Shown one piece after another: positions 7,629 through 15,631 of a stretch of 43,883 bases of DNA. A model generated the notes under the pieces. That model searched no databases. It had not been told where the DNA came from and worked only from the letters and a program-made list of their open reading frames with translations. A program made the position numbers and the translations under genes. Source of the stretch: Alphaproteobacteria bacterium (GTDB lineage Bacteria > Pseudomonadota > Alphaproteobacteria > Bin95). The DNA lies in the NCBI GenBank assembly GCA_022826185.1, contig JAJDVH010000195.1, positions 1 to 43,883 on the forward strand, read 5' to 3'. Positions within the stretch are counted from its first letter, which is position 1. Every line of letters starts with the position of its first letter.

Positions 7629-9296
7629 ATGGCGGACGATAGTTCCTATTTCGACCTTGGAGGCTACAGCCGGCCGGTGACGACGCGCTCCGCCGAGGCG
7701 CAGCTGTGGTTCGACCGCGGGCTGATCTGGACGTACGGCTTCAATCATGGAGAGGCCGTTGCCTGTTTCCAGCGGGCGCTCGACGCCGATGAGACCTGCG
7801 CCATGGCCTGGTGGGGCGTCGCCTACGCATCGGGGCCCAACTACAACAAGCCCTGGGACGGCTTTGACGACGAGGACCTAGTTCAGTCGGTCCGGGCGGC
7901 CCGCGAGGCGGCGGAGCGTGCGCTCAGCCATTCCGCTGGCGCCACTGCGGCGGAAAGGGCCCTTATCGACGCCATCGGCAAGCGCTGTCCCTCCGCTCGG
8001 CCGGAGGACGGAATGGACGCCTGGAACCATGCCTGGGCCGCGGCAATGAGGGATGTGTACAGGGCCCATCCGGACGATTGCGACATTCAGGCCCTGTTTG
8101 CCGAAGCGCTGATGAACCTGACACCCTGGGCGTTGTGGGACCTGAAGACCGGGCGAATTGCCGACGGCGCGCATACGGCCGAGGCGGCCGAGGTGCTCGA
8201 GCGCGGCATGGAGGCGCGTGCGGGACGAGGCGAACCGCCGCATCCGGGGCTGCTGCACATGTATATCCACCTGATGGAGATGTCCCCGCATCCGGAGCGC
8301 GCGCTGGGCGCCTGCGAACTGCTGCGCGATGCCGTGCCGGACGCCGGGCATCTCCGGCACATGCCGACCCATATCGACGTGCTCTGCGGCGACTATGCCG
8401 CGGTCGTCCGTTCGAACGGGGCGGCGATCGCCGCCGACCGTAAATTCCTGGCTCGCGAGGGCGCGGTCAATTTCTATTCGCTCTACCGCTGCCACAACAT
8501 CCATTTCAAGATTTACGGCGCGATGTTCCTCGGGCGGTTCCGGGACGCGCTCGATGCGGCGGAAGAAATGGCGGCGGGGCTTCCGGCCGATCTGCTTGCC
8601 GTGCGCTCGCCGCCCATGGCCGACTGGCTGGAAGGGTTCGTGGCGATGAAACTGCATGTGCTCGTGCGGTTCGGGCGCTGGGAGGACATTCTGGCGTTCG
8701 ATCTGCCGGCGGACCGCAAGCTGTACTGCGTCACGCTCGCGATGACGCATTATGCCAGGGCGGTCGCCAACGCGGTGCTGGGCAATGTCGGGGCGGCAGA
8801 GAGGGAAGCGGACGCCTTCGAGGCGGCGTTCGACAAGGTGCCGGACAGCCGATACGTCTTCAACAATTCCTGTCGTGACATCCTGGCTGTGGCGCGGGCG
8901 ATGATGCGCGGGGAAATCGCCTACCGCCGCGGCGAGCACGCAACGGCCTTCGAGCTTCTGCGCCGGTCGGTGGCACTGTCGGACGACCTCGCCTACGACG
9001 AGCCGTGGGGCTGGATGCAGCCGACGCGCCATGCGCTCGGCGCGCTGCTTCTCGAACAGAACCGGGTCGAGGAGGCGGCGGCGGTCTATCGCGCCGATCT
9101 GGGCTACGACGCCACCGTGAGCCGCGCTTGCCAGCATCCCGACAATGTCTGGAGCCTGCAGGGCTATTTCGAGTGCCTTGAGCGTCTCGGGCGCAAGGAC
9201 GAGGCGGCGATCGTCCGGCAGAAGCTGGATATCGCCATGGCACGGGCGGACGTGCCGATCACGGCGTCCTGCTTTTGCCGCAAGTCTGCAGCCTGA
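7629..9296 (+). CDS. Tetratricopeptide-repeat protein of unknown function
   Basis: A 555-residue protein without signal peptide or membrane segment, built from paired helices. The N-terminal part, with QLWFDRGLIWTYGFNHGEAV and AMAWWGVAYASGPNYNKPW, is a conserved block of a widespread but uncharacterised TPR family. Several further TPR-like units follow (for example AADRKFLAREGAVNFYSLYR and the stretch around 400-520). No enzymatic motif is seen. The ATG at 7629 opens MADDSSYFDLGGYSRPVTTR, as in homologues I recall, and is preceded by a GGAGAGGAGCG ribosome-binding region. Proline iminopeptidase lies 68 bases downstream and may be cotranscribed. I would not guess a function beyond a protein-interaction scaffold. 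Confidence 0.75.
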   Translation: MADDSSYFDLGGYSRPVTTRSAEAQLWFDRGLIWTYGFNHGEAVACFQRALDADETCAMAWWGVAYASGPNYNKPWDGFDDEDLVQSVRAAREAAERALSHSAGATAAERALIDAIGKRCPSARPEDGMDAWNHAWAAAMRDVYRAHPDDCDIQALFAEALMNLTPWALWDLKTGRIADGAHTAEAAEVLERGMEARAGRGEPPHPGLLHMYIHLMEMSPHPERALGACELLRDAVPDAGHLRHMPTHIDVLCGDYAAVVRSNGAAIAADRKFLAREGAVNFYSLYRCHNIHFKIYGAMFLGRFRDALDAAEEMAAGLPADLLAVRSPPMADWLEGFVAMKLHVLVRFGRWEDILAFDLPADRKLYCVTLAMTHYARAVANAVLGNVGAAEREADAFEAAFDKVPDSRYVFNNSCRDILAVARAMMRGEIAYRRGEHATAFELLRRSVALSDDLAYDEPWGWMQPTRHALGALLLEQNRVEEAAAVYRADLGYDATVSRACQHPDNVWSLQGYFECLERLGRKDEAAIVRQKLDIAMARADVPITASCFCRKSAA

Positions 9297-9364
9297 GCGG
9301 GGTGGAGGAGCTGGCCAAGATCGGTGTCTGGAAGCCTTGCAAAGCGGCCGCTAAGGTTTGAGCG

Positions 9365-10333
9365 ATGGGCGGGCGGACGGATCTCTTTCCGGCAATAGAA
9401 GCGGCGCAGAGCGGCATGCTGCCGTTGGACGGCGGCCATGTCATGTATTGGGAGGAGGCGGGCAGCCCAAGGGGGCTGCCGGTGCTTTTCCTGCATGGCG
9501 GGCCGGGAGCCGGCTGCACGCCGGCCTATCGGCGCTTCTTCGACCCGGCGGCCTACCGCATCCTGCTGTTCGACCAGCGCGGCGCCGGCCGTTCGACGCC
9601 GGGCGCGGAGACCCAGTCGAACACCACGCAGCATCTCATCCGCGACATCGAGACGCTGCGCCGGCACCTGTCGGTGGACCGGTGGCTGGTGTTCGGCGGG
9701 TCCTGGGGCAGCACGCTCGCGCTTGCCTACGGAGAGGCGCATCCGGAACGCTGCCTCGGTTTCGTCCTGCGCGGCGTCTTCCTCGGGCGGCGGGCAGAAG
9801 TCGACTGGTTCCTGCACGGCATGGGCACCTTCTTCCCGGAGGCGCACAGGGCGTTCCTCGCGCCGGTCCCGCCCGAGGAGCGTGGCGACGGGCTGCTGGC
9901 GGCCTATCACCGCCGGCTGATGGACCCGGACCCGCGCGTCCACCTGCCCGCCGCGCGCGCCTGGTCGCGTTACGAAAGCGCCTGTTCCGCGCTGAGGCCC
10001 GGCCCCGCGGACACGGCCGCCGTGGCCGGAGACCGCGCCGCCCTGTCGCTTGCGCGGCTGGAGGCGCACTATTTCAAGAATCGGCTGTTCCTCCGGGACG
10101 GCCAGCTTCTCGATGACCTCCACCGCATAGAGAGCCTGCCGGCGACCATCGTCCAGGGGCGCTACGATGTCGTCTGCCCGATCGCGACAGCGGACGAATT
10201 GGCCCGCGCCTGGCCCGGAGCGGACTATATGCCGGTGCCGGAGGCCGGCCATTCGGCGATGGAATTCGGCATCCGCTCCGCCCTGGTCTCTGCGACGGAG
10301 CGGATGAAATACCGTCTGGCCGCGATGGCGTGA
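9365..10333 (+). CDS. pip: Proline iminopeptidase (alpha/beta hydrolase, S33)
   Basis: Removes N-terminal proline from peptides in the cytoplasm. The 322 residues carry the full S33 signature: oxyanion-hole HGGPG (44-48), FDQRGAGRSTPG (69-80), nucleophile elbow GGSWGS with Ser113, acid Asp268 in QGRYDVVCP and His296 in EAGHSAME. The NTTQHLIRDIETLR segment is typical of this family rather than other hydrolases. It could take part in breakdown of peptides brought in by the Dpp-type importer elsewhere in the window (inference). Its length and triad look intact. Confidence 0.93.
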   Translation: MGGRTDLFPAIEAAQSGMLPLDGGHVMYWEEAGSPRGLPVLFLHGGPGAGCTPAYRRFFDPAAYRILLFDQRGAGRSTPGAETQSNTTQHLIRDIETLRRHLSVDRWLVFGGSWGSTLALAYGEAHPERCLGFVLRGVFLGRRAEVDWFLHGMGTFFPEAHRAFLAPVPPEERGDGLLAAYHRRLMDPDPRVHLPAARAWSRYESACSALRPGPADTAAVAGDRAALSLARLEAHYFKNRLFLRDGQLLDDLHRIESLPATIVQGRYDVVCPIATADELARAWPGADYMPVPEAGHSAMEFGIRSALVSATERMKYRLAAMA

Positions 10334-10349
10334 CCTGGAAGCGCCGGTG

Positions 10350-10379
10350 CTGGAAGACGCCGGTCTGCTGTGCCAGATT
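10350..10379 (+). promoter_or_regulatory. Candidate promoter of the first CmcJ/NvfI paralogue
   Basis: CTGGAA (10350-10355) and CAGATT (10374-10379) with an 18-base spacer, followed by AGG. The same layout, TTGGAA-18-CATAAT-AGG, sits at the same distance upstream of the second paralogue, so the duplication included this region. The -10 here is further from consensus than in the other copy. Confidence 0.35.
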
Positions 10380-10406
10380 AGGATTTCTTCGGCTGGAGGA
10401 CATGTC

Positions 10407-11684
10407 ATGGACGGGCAGGAAGCGATCGGAAACGAGGCTGCGGCGAAGGCGGGCGCGGAGTCTTCCGCCTATGTGCCGCCGCTCCAGTTGACGGAAGGCC
10501 AGCCGCCGCCCATCGCGGCGAATGGCGGCCTCTCCTACATGTCGTTCGACCGGGACGGCGATGCCGGAACCGCAGCCGCGATGGAGGCGGCGTTCCAGGA
10601 GATTGCCGACGGACACAGCAAGGCGCTCACAGACTGGATCGGGAATGCGCCTCCGGGACCCATTCAGACCAAATGGGGCCCGGGTTTTCGCGGATATCAG
10701 GAATGCGTGGATTATATCCGCGCCAACGGTTTCGAAGTTCCGGAAGGCGGCGTGGCGCTTCCCCTGCGCTACACCGTTTACGAGCACCCGTCCTACTCCG
10801 TCGTGTCGTCCAACGCCCTCTGGCGGGACCCGGCGCGGAAGGCCGATGCGGAACTGCTGCGCAAGGCGGAAGACGAAAGCAGGGACCGCAGCCTCTACTT
10901 CCCGCAAGTGCTGCGCGATGCGCGCCGGATCGGCGAATATTATCCGGGCCTGTCGCCCGACAGCCCGGAATGCATGGACAGGCTTGGCGTCTCGCTGGCG
11001 CATCTCGAGTCCGAGTGCACCAACTTCTACGATTCGGCCGAGGTGGAGCGCGTCTTCTATCCGGAGATCGAGAAACTTCTGCTGGAGTTCTTCCCCGATG
11101 CGACCGACGCGCTGGTCTATAACCACGATGTATTCGACAAGGACTATCAGGGCGACCGCACGGAAGACCAGGACGCCAAGAATCCCGGTGTAAACGCCCG
11201 TTACGCCAACCTCGTGCACAACGACCTGAACGACAATAGCGGGCGCGTGCGCTGCCGCGAGTTGCTGACGAAGAACCTGCGCAACTTCGGGCGCACGCAG
11301 CATTACACGGAGGCGGAAGCCGACGCGAAGATGTCGCGGCGGTTCATGTCGATCAATCTCGCCAAGCCGATGGAGACGGTGGAGCAGTTCCCCTTCGTGC
11401 TCTGCGCGTGGCCTTCCTTCGCCGACCAGCCCTACATCAACAACTACCGCATCTATGACGACCGCGTGGGCGAGACGACGCGCTTCACCTACCGTCCGGA
11501 CCATGAGTGGTACTGGTTCCCGCGTCAGACGCCGACGGAAGTGTCGATGCTGAAATGCTACGACTCGGTCACGGACGGCTCGGTGTCGCGCTGGTCGTTC
11601 CACACGGCCTGCCAGGACCCGACGGTGCCGGCCGATGCCTCCTGCCGCAAGAACGTCGTGGTCCGCTCCTACGTCTTCTTCTAG
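10407..11684 (+). CDS. CmcJ/NvfI-family non-heme iron oxygenase, paralogue 1
   Basis: A 425-residue protein whose C-terminal ~230 residues match the CmcJ/NvfI (AsaB-like) oxidoreductase family. The metal site would be His271 and Asp273 in LVHNDLNDNSGRVR plus His399 in WSFHTAC. Other family marks are FPFVLCAWPSF, DHEWYWFPRQ and MLKCYDS. Known members hydroxylate or rearrange natural products, using iron and 2-oxoglutarate or oxygen, but the substrate here cannot be read. The usual NVWRP segment is INLAKPM here. An extra N-terminal ~60 residues (LQLTEGQPPPIAANG) is shared only with the paralogue at 12586. The ATG at 10407 follows GGAGGA and is the start homologous to the second copy's. Confidence 0.8.
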   Translation: MDGQEAIGNEAAAKAGAESSAYVPPLQLTEGQPPPIAANGGLSYMSFDRDGDAGTAAAMEAAFQEIADGHSKALTDWIGNAPPGPIQTKWGPGFRGYQECVDYIRANGFEVPEGGVALPLRYTVYEHPSYSVVSSNALWRDPARKADAELLRKAEDESRDRSLYFPQVLRDARRIGEYYPGLSPDSPECMDRLGVSLAHLESECTNFYDSAEVERVFYPEIEKLLLEFFPDATDALVYNHDVFDKDYQGDRTEDQDAKNPGVNARYANLVHNDLNDNSGRVRCRELLTKNLRNFGRTQHYTEAEADAKMSRRFMSINLAKPMETVEQFPFVLCAWPSFADQPYINNYRIYDDRVGETTRFTYRPDHEWYWFPRQTPTEVSMLKCYDSVTDGSVSRWSFHTACQDPTVPADASCRKNVVVRSYVFF

Positions 11685-11737
11685 GAGTCCGAGAAAAGTC
11701 CGGCGGGTAACAGGATGGCCGCGGCATCGGGACAGGC

Positions 11738-12436
11738 TCAATATTCGTCGCGGCGGCGCACCCAACTCATCGGGAACGGCAGGTCCTGCTCATCGCGGCC
11801 CTTCGGCACGAGATCGAGAAGCTGGTAAGCCGCATTCATCGCGTCCAGCCCGCGCGCATAGCAGGAATAGGTGTGGAATATCCGCCCGGCCTCGTCCTTG
11901 CAGAAGGCGCTGAGGCCCGGGGCCTCGCTGCCGCGCATGGGCGTTTCGCGGTAGTTGTAGGAGACCGGCCCCGCCGCCAGCGCGTCTTCGTCGAAGGAAA
12001 CGCCGAAATCCATGTTGAAGCGGCTCGTCAGCGACGAGATCCACGGGAAGCGCCAGCCCATGCGGTCGCGATAGGTGAGGAGCGAGGCAAGTGGCGCGCG
12101 CGACACGGCCGCGAACGCGACATCCCGGGCCGCCAGGTGGACGACCATCGGGTCGTAGCCGTCGGCCCAGAAGGAACAGCTCGGGCAGCCCGCCTCCCAG
12201 TCCGGCCCGAACATGAAATGCGAGACGATAAGCTGGCTCCTGTCGTCGAACAGGTCGCCGAGGCGGACCTCGCCGATTTCGCTCTCGAACCGGTAATCCT
12301 CCCGGACCTCGACCCACGGCAGGGCCCGTCTGGCGGCGGCCAGCGCATCCCGTTCGCGCGTGAACGCCTTTTCGCGTTCGAGAAGCGCCCGGCGGGCTTC
12401 AAGCCATGTTTCGCGCGAGACAATTGGATGGGTCAT
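11738..12436 (-). CDS. DUF899 family thioredoxin-like protein
   Basis: A 232-residue member of the DUF899 group, a thioredoxin/AhpC-like fold lacking a proven reaction. The redox-type motif GCPSCSFWADG puts Cys84 and Cys87 in a CxxC arrangement, preceded by LIVSHFMFGPDWEAG and followed by VVHLAARDVAF. The ATG at 12436 begins MTHPIVSRETWLEARRALLE, typical of the family. The gene lies on the opposite strand between two CmcJ/NvfI paralogues, ending 53 bases from the first and diverging from the second across about 150 bases. It may have been caught between the arms of the duplication or may serve the same process; the sequence does not decide. Confidence 0.85.
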   Translation of the reverse strand: MTHPIVSRETWLEARRALLEREKAFTRERDALAAARRALPWVEVREDYRFESEIGEVRLGDLFDDRSQLIVSHFMFGPDWEAGCPSCSFWADGYDPMVVHLAARDVAFAAVSRAPLASLLTYRDRMGWRFPWISSLTSRFNMDFGVSFDEDALAAGPVSYNYRETPMRGSEAPGLSAFCKDEAGRIFHTYSCYARGLDAMNAAYQLLDLVPKGRDEQDLPFPMSWVRRRDEY

Positions 12437-12528
12437 GCGGCGCTTCCTGTGTGCAGTGTTACGAAGTCGCTCTTGCGGCGCAGGCATTTGTGCACCCGTC
12501 GCACGAATGCTGTGCGGGGGCGGGAGCC

Positions 12529-12558
12529 TTGGAAAACGGGAGTCCTTTCCTTCATAAT
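12529..12558 (+). promoter_or_regulatory. Candidate promoter of the second CmcJ/NvfI paralogue
   Basis: TTGGAA (12529-12534) and CATAAT (12553-12558), 18-base spacer, then AGG and, further on, the GGAGGA ribosome-binding site before the ATG at 12586. The arrangement is homologous to that at 10350-10379, but both boxes are closer to sigma-70 consensus. Confidence 0.5.
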
Positions 12559-12585
12559 AGGAATTATCCAGCCGGAGGACGAGTA

Positions 12586-13857
12586 ATGGACGGGCAGCAA
12601 GCCATCGGGAACCGGGTTGAGGCGGATGCGGGTTCGCCGGCCTATGTGCCGTCGCTCCAGTTGACGGAAGGGCAGCCGCCGCCCATCGCCGCGAATGGCG
12701 GCCTCTCCTACATGTCGTTCGACCGGAACGGCGATGCCGGAACCGGGGCGGCGTTGGAAGCGGCGCTCCAGCAGATCGCCGAGGGGCACAGCCAGGCGTT
12801 GATCGACCGGCTCGACAATGCGCCTCCGGGGCCCATCGAGACCAAGTGGGGTCCCGGTTTCCGCGAGTATGAGGAATGCCTGGACTATATCCGCGCCAAC
12901 GGTTTCGAGGTCCCCGAGGGCGGCGTGGCGCTTCCGCTGCGCTACACCGTTTACGAGCATCCGTCCTATTCCATCGTGCCGTCCAATGCGCTCTGGCGGG
13001 ACCCGGCGCGCAAGGCCGAGGCGGACGTGTTGCGCAAGGCCGAGGACGAGCTCAGGGACCGCAGCCTCTATTTCCCGCAGATGCTGCGCGATGCGCGCCG
13101 GATCGGCGAATATTATCCGGGCCTCTCGCCCAGCAGCCCGGAATGCATGGACAGGCTCGGCGTCTCGCTGGCGCATCTCGAGTCCGAGTGCACCAACTTC
13201 TACGATTCGGCCGAGGTTGAGCGCGTGTTCTACCCGGAGATCGAGAAGCTCCTGCTGGACTTCTTCCCCGATGCGACCGACGCGCTGGTCTATAACCACG
13301 ATGTGTTCGACAAGGATTACCAGGGCGACCGCACGGAAGACCAGGACGCCAAGAACCCCGGCGTGAACGCGCGCTATGTCAACCTCGTGCATAACGATCT
13401 GAACGACAATAGCGGGCGCGTGCGCTGCCGCGAATTGCTGACGAAGAACCTGCGCAACTTCGGGCGCACGCAGCATTACACGGAGGCCGAGGCCGACGCG
13501 AAGATGTCGCGGCGGTTCATGTCGATCAACCTCGCCAAGCCGATGGAGACGGTGGAGCAGTTCCCCTTCGTGCTGTGCGCGTGGCCTTCCTTCGCCGACC
13601 AGCCCTACATCAACAACTACCGCATCTATGACGACCGGGTGGGGGAGACGACGCGCTTCACCTACCGTCCGGACCATGAGTGGTACTGGTTCCCGCGGCA
13701 GGGACCGACGGAAGTGTCGATGTTGAAATGCTACGACTCGGTCACGGACGGTTCGGTGTCGCGCTGGTCGTTCCACTCGGCCTGCATCGATCCGACGGCG
13801 CCTGCCGACGCGCGTTGCCGCAAGAACGTGGTGGTCCGCTCCTACGTCTTCTTCTAG
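12586..13857 (+). CDS. CmcJ/NvfI-family non-heme iron oxygenase, paralogue 2
   Basis: A 423-residue near-duplicate of the protein at 10407, with all the same family motifs: LVHNDLNDNSGRVR, FPFVLCAWPSF, DHEWYWFPRQ, MLKCYDS, WSFHSAC. Over the last ~235 residues I count only about eight differences from paralogue 1. The first ~190 residues differ far more (for example DWIGNAPPGPI against DRLDNAPPGPI). At DNA level the second half is almost unchanged, including most third codon positions, which suggests recent gene conversion or purifying selection. Nothing nearby looks like a peptide- or polyketide-synthesis cluster, so the substrate is unknown. The gene ends close to a strong hairpin shared with the convergent hyuB. 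Confidence 0.8.
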   Translation: MDGQQAIGNRVEADAGSPAYVPSLQLTEGQPPPIAANGGLSYMSFDRNGDAGTGAALEAALQQIAEGHSQALIDRLDNAPPGPIETKWGPGFREYEECLDYIRANGFEVPEGGVALPLRYTVYEHPSYSIVPSNALWRDPARKAEADVLRKAEDELRDRSLYFPQMLRDARRIGEYYPGLSPSSPECMDRLGVSLAHLESECTNFYDSAEVERVFYPEIEKLLLDFFPDATDALVYNHDVFDKDYQGDRTEDQDAKNPGVNARYVNLVHNDLNDNSGRVRCRELLTKNLRNFGRTQHYTEAEADAKMSRRFMSINLAKPMETVEQFPFVLCAWPSFADQPYINNYRIYDDRVGETTRFTYRPDHEWYWFPRQGPTEVSMLKCYDSVTDGSVSRWSFHSACIDPTAPADARCRKNVVVRSYVFF

Positions 13858-13875
13858 GTCTTCCAGCGGCAAAAG

Positions 13876-13906
13876 GGGCCGCCGGCCCTCACTTCGCCGG
13901 CGGCCC
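13876..13906 (-). terminator. Strong hairpin terminator at the hyuB 3' end
   Basis: GGGCCGCCGGC (13876-13886) pairs perfectly with GCCGGCGGCCC (13896-13906) across a 9-base loop. On the minus strand it is followed by CTTTTG, giving a short U tract for hyuAB transcripts. The hyuB stop codon lies in the loop, so the right arm is coding. It may also stop transcripts from the convergent oxygenase gene, although no U tract is present on that side. Confidence 0.65.
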
Positions 13907-15631
13907 TCCCGGGGCGCGGAGGCGGCGGGTCGCGTCGGCATCGACGGTCATCGTCGCTGGGTCGATGACGACGCCGTATTCCTCCTCGGCGCTTTCGATC
14001 GACACATAGCCCTGTCCGACGTCGGCGAGCACGCGCCCGGGCTCGCGCTCGAACGGGTCGCCGTAGCCGCCCCCGCCGCTCAGCACGAACCGCACGCGGT
14101 CGCCGGGAGCGAGACGCCGGTAGACGCCGTGGTCGACCGGCCCGCCATTGTGCCAGAGGCCGCTCCCGCGCCCGTTCCGGCCGCCGAGGCGGCCGAACAC
14201 CGGAAAGGGGCCGTCCTCGGTGCGGCCGCTGAGGCGCACCGAACTCTCGACGTCCCGGGCGCCCTCGTTGCCGCCGTCGAGGATGGCGAACTCGATCTCC
14301 TGGCCGAGCCCGCCCCGGTTGCGGCCCGGCCCTCCCGAGTCGGTGCGGAGTTCCTTGCGGACATAGTACATCCGCGCCTCGTTCTCGGTCACCTCGACGG
14401 GAATGTTGCGCGTGTTGTTGGGGAAGCAGAGGCAGGCATAGCCGTCATGGCGAGCGCTCGCGCCGAAGCCGCCGCTGTGCTGCGCGATCGCGAGGAACGA
14501 CCGGCCGTCCGCATGGCGGCCGTGAAGATAGACCTCGTTGGCCGGACAGCCGCCGTTCGAGGCGAGGATCGACTCCGGCATGACGGCTTCCATTGTCGCG
14601 AAGACGATCTCGGGAAAGAGGTGCGAGATCATCGTCCGGCCCCAGGTGGCGGCCGGCGGGCGGGAGTTGACGATGGTGCCCTCCGGCGCAATCACCTCGA
14701 TGGGGCGCAGGCCGCCGTCATTGTTCGGCACATGGGGGTCGAGCGCGAGCTTGACGGGGTAGGCCGTGTAGGAGCGCGTCATGTTGTAGGAGCAGTTGAT
14801 CGCCGCCCCGACCTCGCCCGACGAGCCCGAGTAATCGACGGTGATCCCGTCGCCCGCCACCGTGACATCGATCTTCACCACGACCTCGTCGTCGCAGCCC
14901 GGGACCTTCGGAAGCACCGCCACATTGCGGTAAGACCCGTCGGGCAGCGCCGCAATCTTGCGCCGCAGGCTGGACTCGGTCCGGTCGATGACCTCGGCCC
15001 CGAGCGCTTCGAGGCCGTCCAGCCGGTATTCCTCAAGCAGCGCCTTCAGCCCCCGCGAGCACACATTGTTGGCGACGAGCTGCGCCCGGACATCGCCCAG
15101 CACCTTGTCCGGGACCCGGATATTGGCCCGCATGAAGTCGAACACGGTCTCGTTCAGCCGTCCTTCGTCGTAGAGCTTGAGGATCGGGATTTTCAGCCCT
15201 TCCTCGTACATGTCCTTCGATTCGAGCGTGGACATCCGTCCCCCCATGTCGAGATGGTGGACGATGCACAGCGTGTAGCCGACGATCCGGCCCCCATGAA
15301 AGATCGGGGCCGCGATCGAGATGTCGATCAGGTGGCCGCTCGCGATCCAGGGGTCGTTGGTGATGATGGCGTCGCCCGGCCTGAGGGTCTCCGGGGGATA
15401 TTTCGCGATGAAATTGCGCAGCACTTCGGGAACGATGCCGAGGAACCCCGCCGTCGTGACCGTCGAGTGCGAGAGCATCCGCGCATCGGCGTCGAACAGC
15501 GCGCAGCAGAAGTCGTGATACTCCTTCACGGACGGGGTATAGGCGGTGCGCATGAGCCCGGTCGCCGCCTCGTCGACGATGGTGATGAGGCGGTTCCAGA
15601 GGATCTGGATGGTGACGGGGTCGAGCTGCAT
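13889..15631 (-). CDS. hyuB: Hydantoinase B / oxoprolinase beta-type subunit
   Basis: The 580-residue B subunit of the hydantoinase/oxoprolinase family, which works with HyuA to open cyclic amides such as hydantoins or 5-oxoproline with ATP. Family marks include MQLDPVTIQILWNRLITIVD at the N-terminus, PGDAIITNDPW, SGHLIDISIAAPIF, HHLDMGG, DSGGPGRNRGGLGQEIEF and the C-terminal LSGGGGYGDPFEREP. The start ATG follows the hyuA stop with no gap. The exact substrate cannot be told from sequence, since hydantoinases, N-methylhydantoinases, oxoprolinases and acetone carboxylases share this fold. A terminator hairpin overlaps its 3' end. Confidence 0.9.
   Translation of the reverse strand: MQLDPVTIQILWNRLITIVDEAATGLMRTAYTPSVKEYHDFCCALFDADARMLSHSTVTTAGFLGIVPEVLRNFIAKYPPETLRPGDAIITNDPWIASGHLIDISIAAPIFHGGRIVGYTLCIVHHLDMGGRMSTLESKDMYEEGLKIPILKLYDEGRLNETVFDFMRANIRVPDKVLGDVRAQLVANNVCSRGLKALLEEYRLDGLEALGAEVIDRTESSLRRKIAALPDGSYRNVAVLPKVPGCDDEVVVKIDVTVAGDGITVDYSGSSGEVGAAINCSYNMTRSYTAYPVKLALDPHVPNNDGGLRPIEVIAPEGTIVNSRPPAATWGRTMISHLFPEIVFATMEAVMPESILASNGGCPANEVYLHGRHADGRSFLAIAQHSGGFGASARHDGYACLCFPNNTRNIPVEVTENEARMYYVRKELRTDSGGPGRNRGGLGQEIEFAILDGGNEGARDVESSVRLSGRTEDGPFPVFGRLGGRNGRGSGLWHNGGPVDHGVYRRLAPGDRVRFVLSGGGGYGDPFEREPGRVLADVGQGYVSIESAEEEYGVVIDPATMTVDADATRRLRAPGGPPAK

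Noticed and set aside
10407-13857. A cephamycin-like or other natural-product cluster, because of the CmcJ-type family
   Set aside because: No synthetase, methyltransferase, carrier or tailoring partner is nearby. Family membership alone does not support a cluster.
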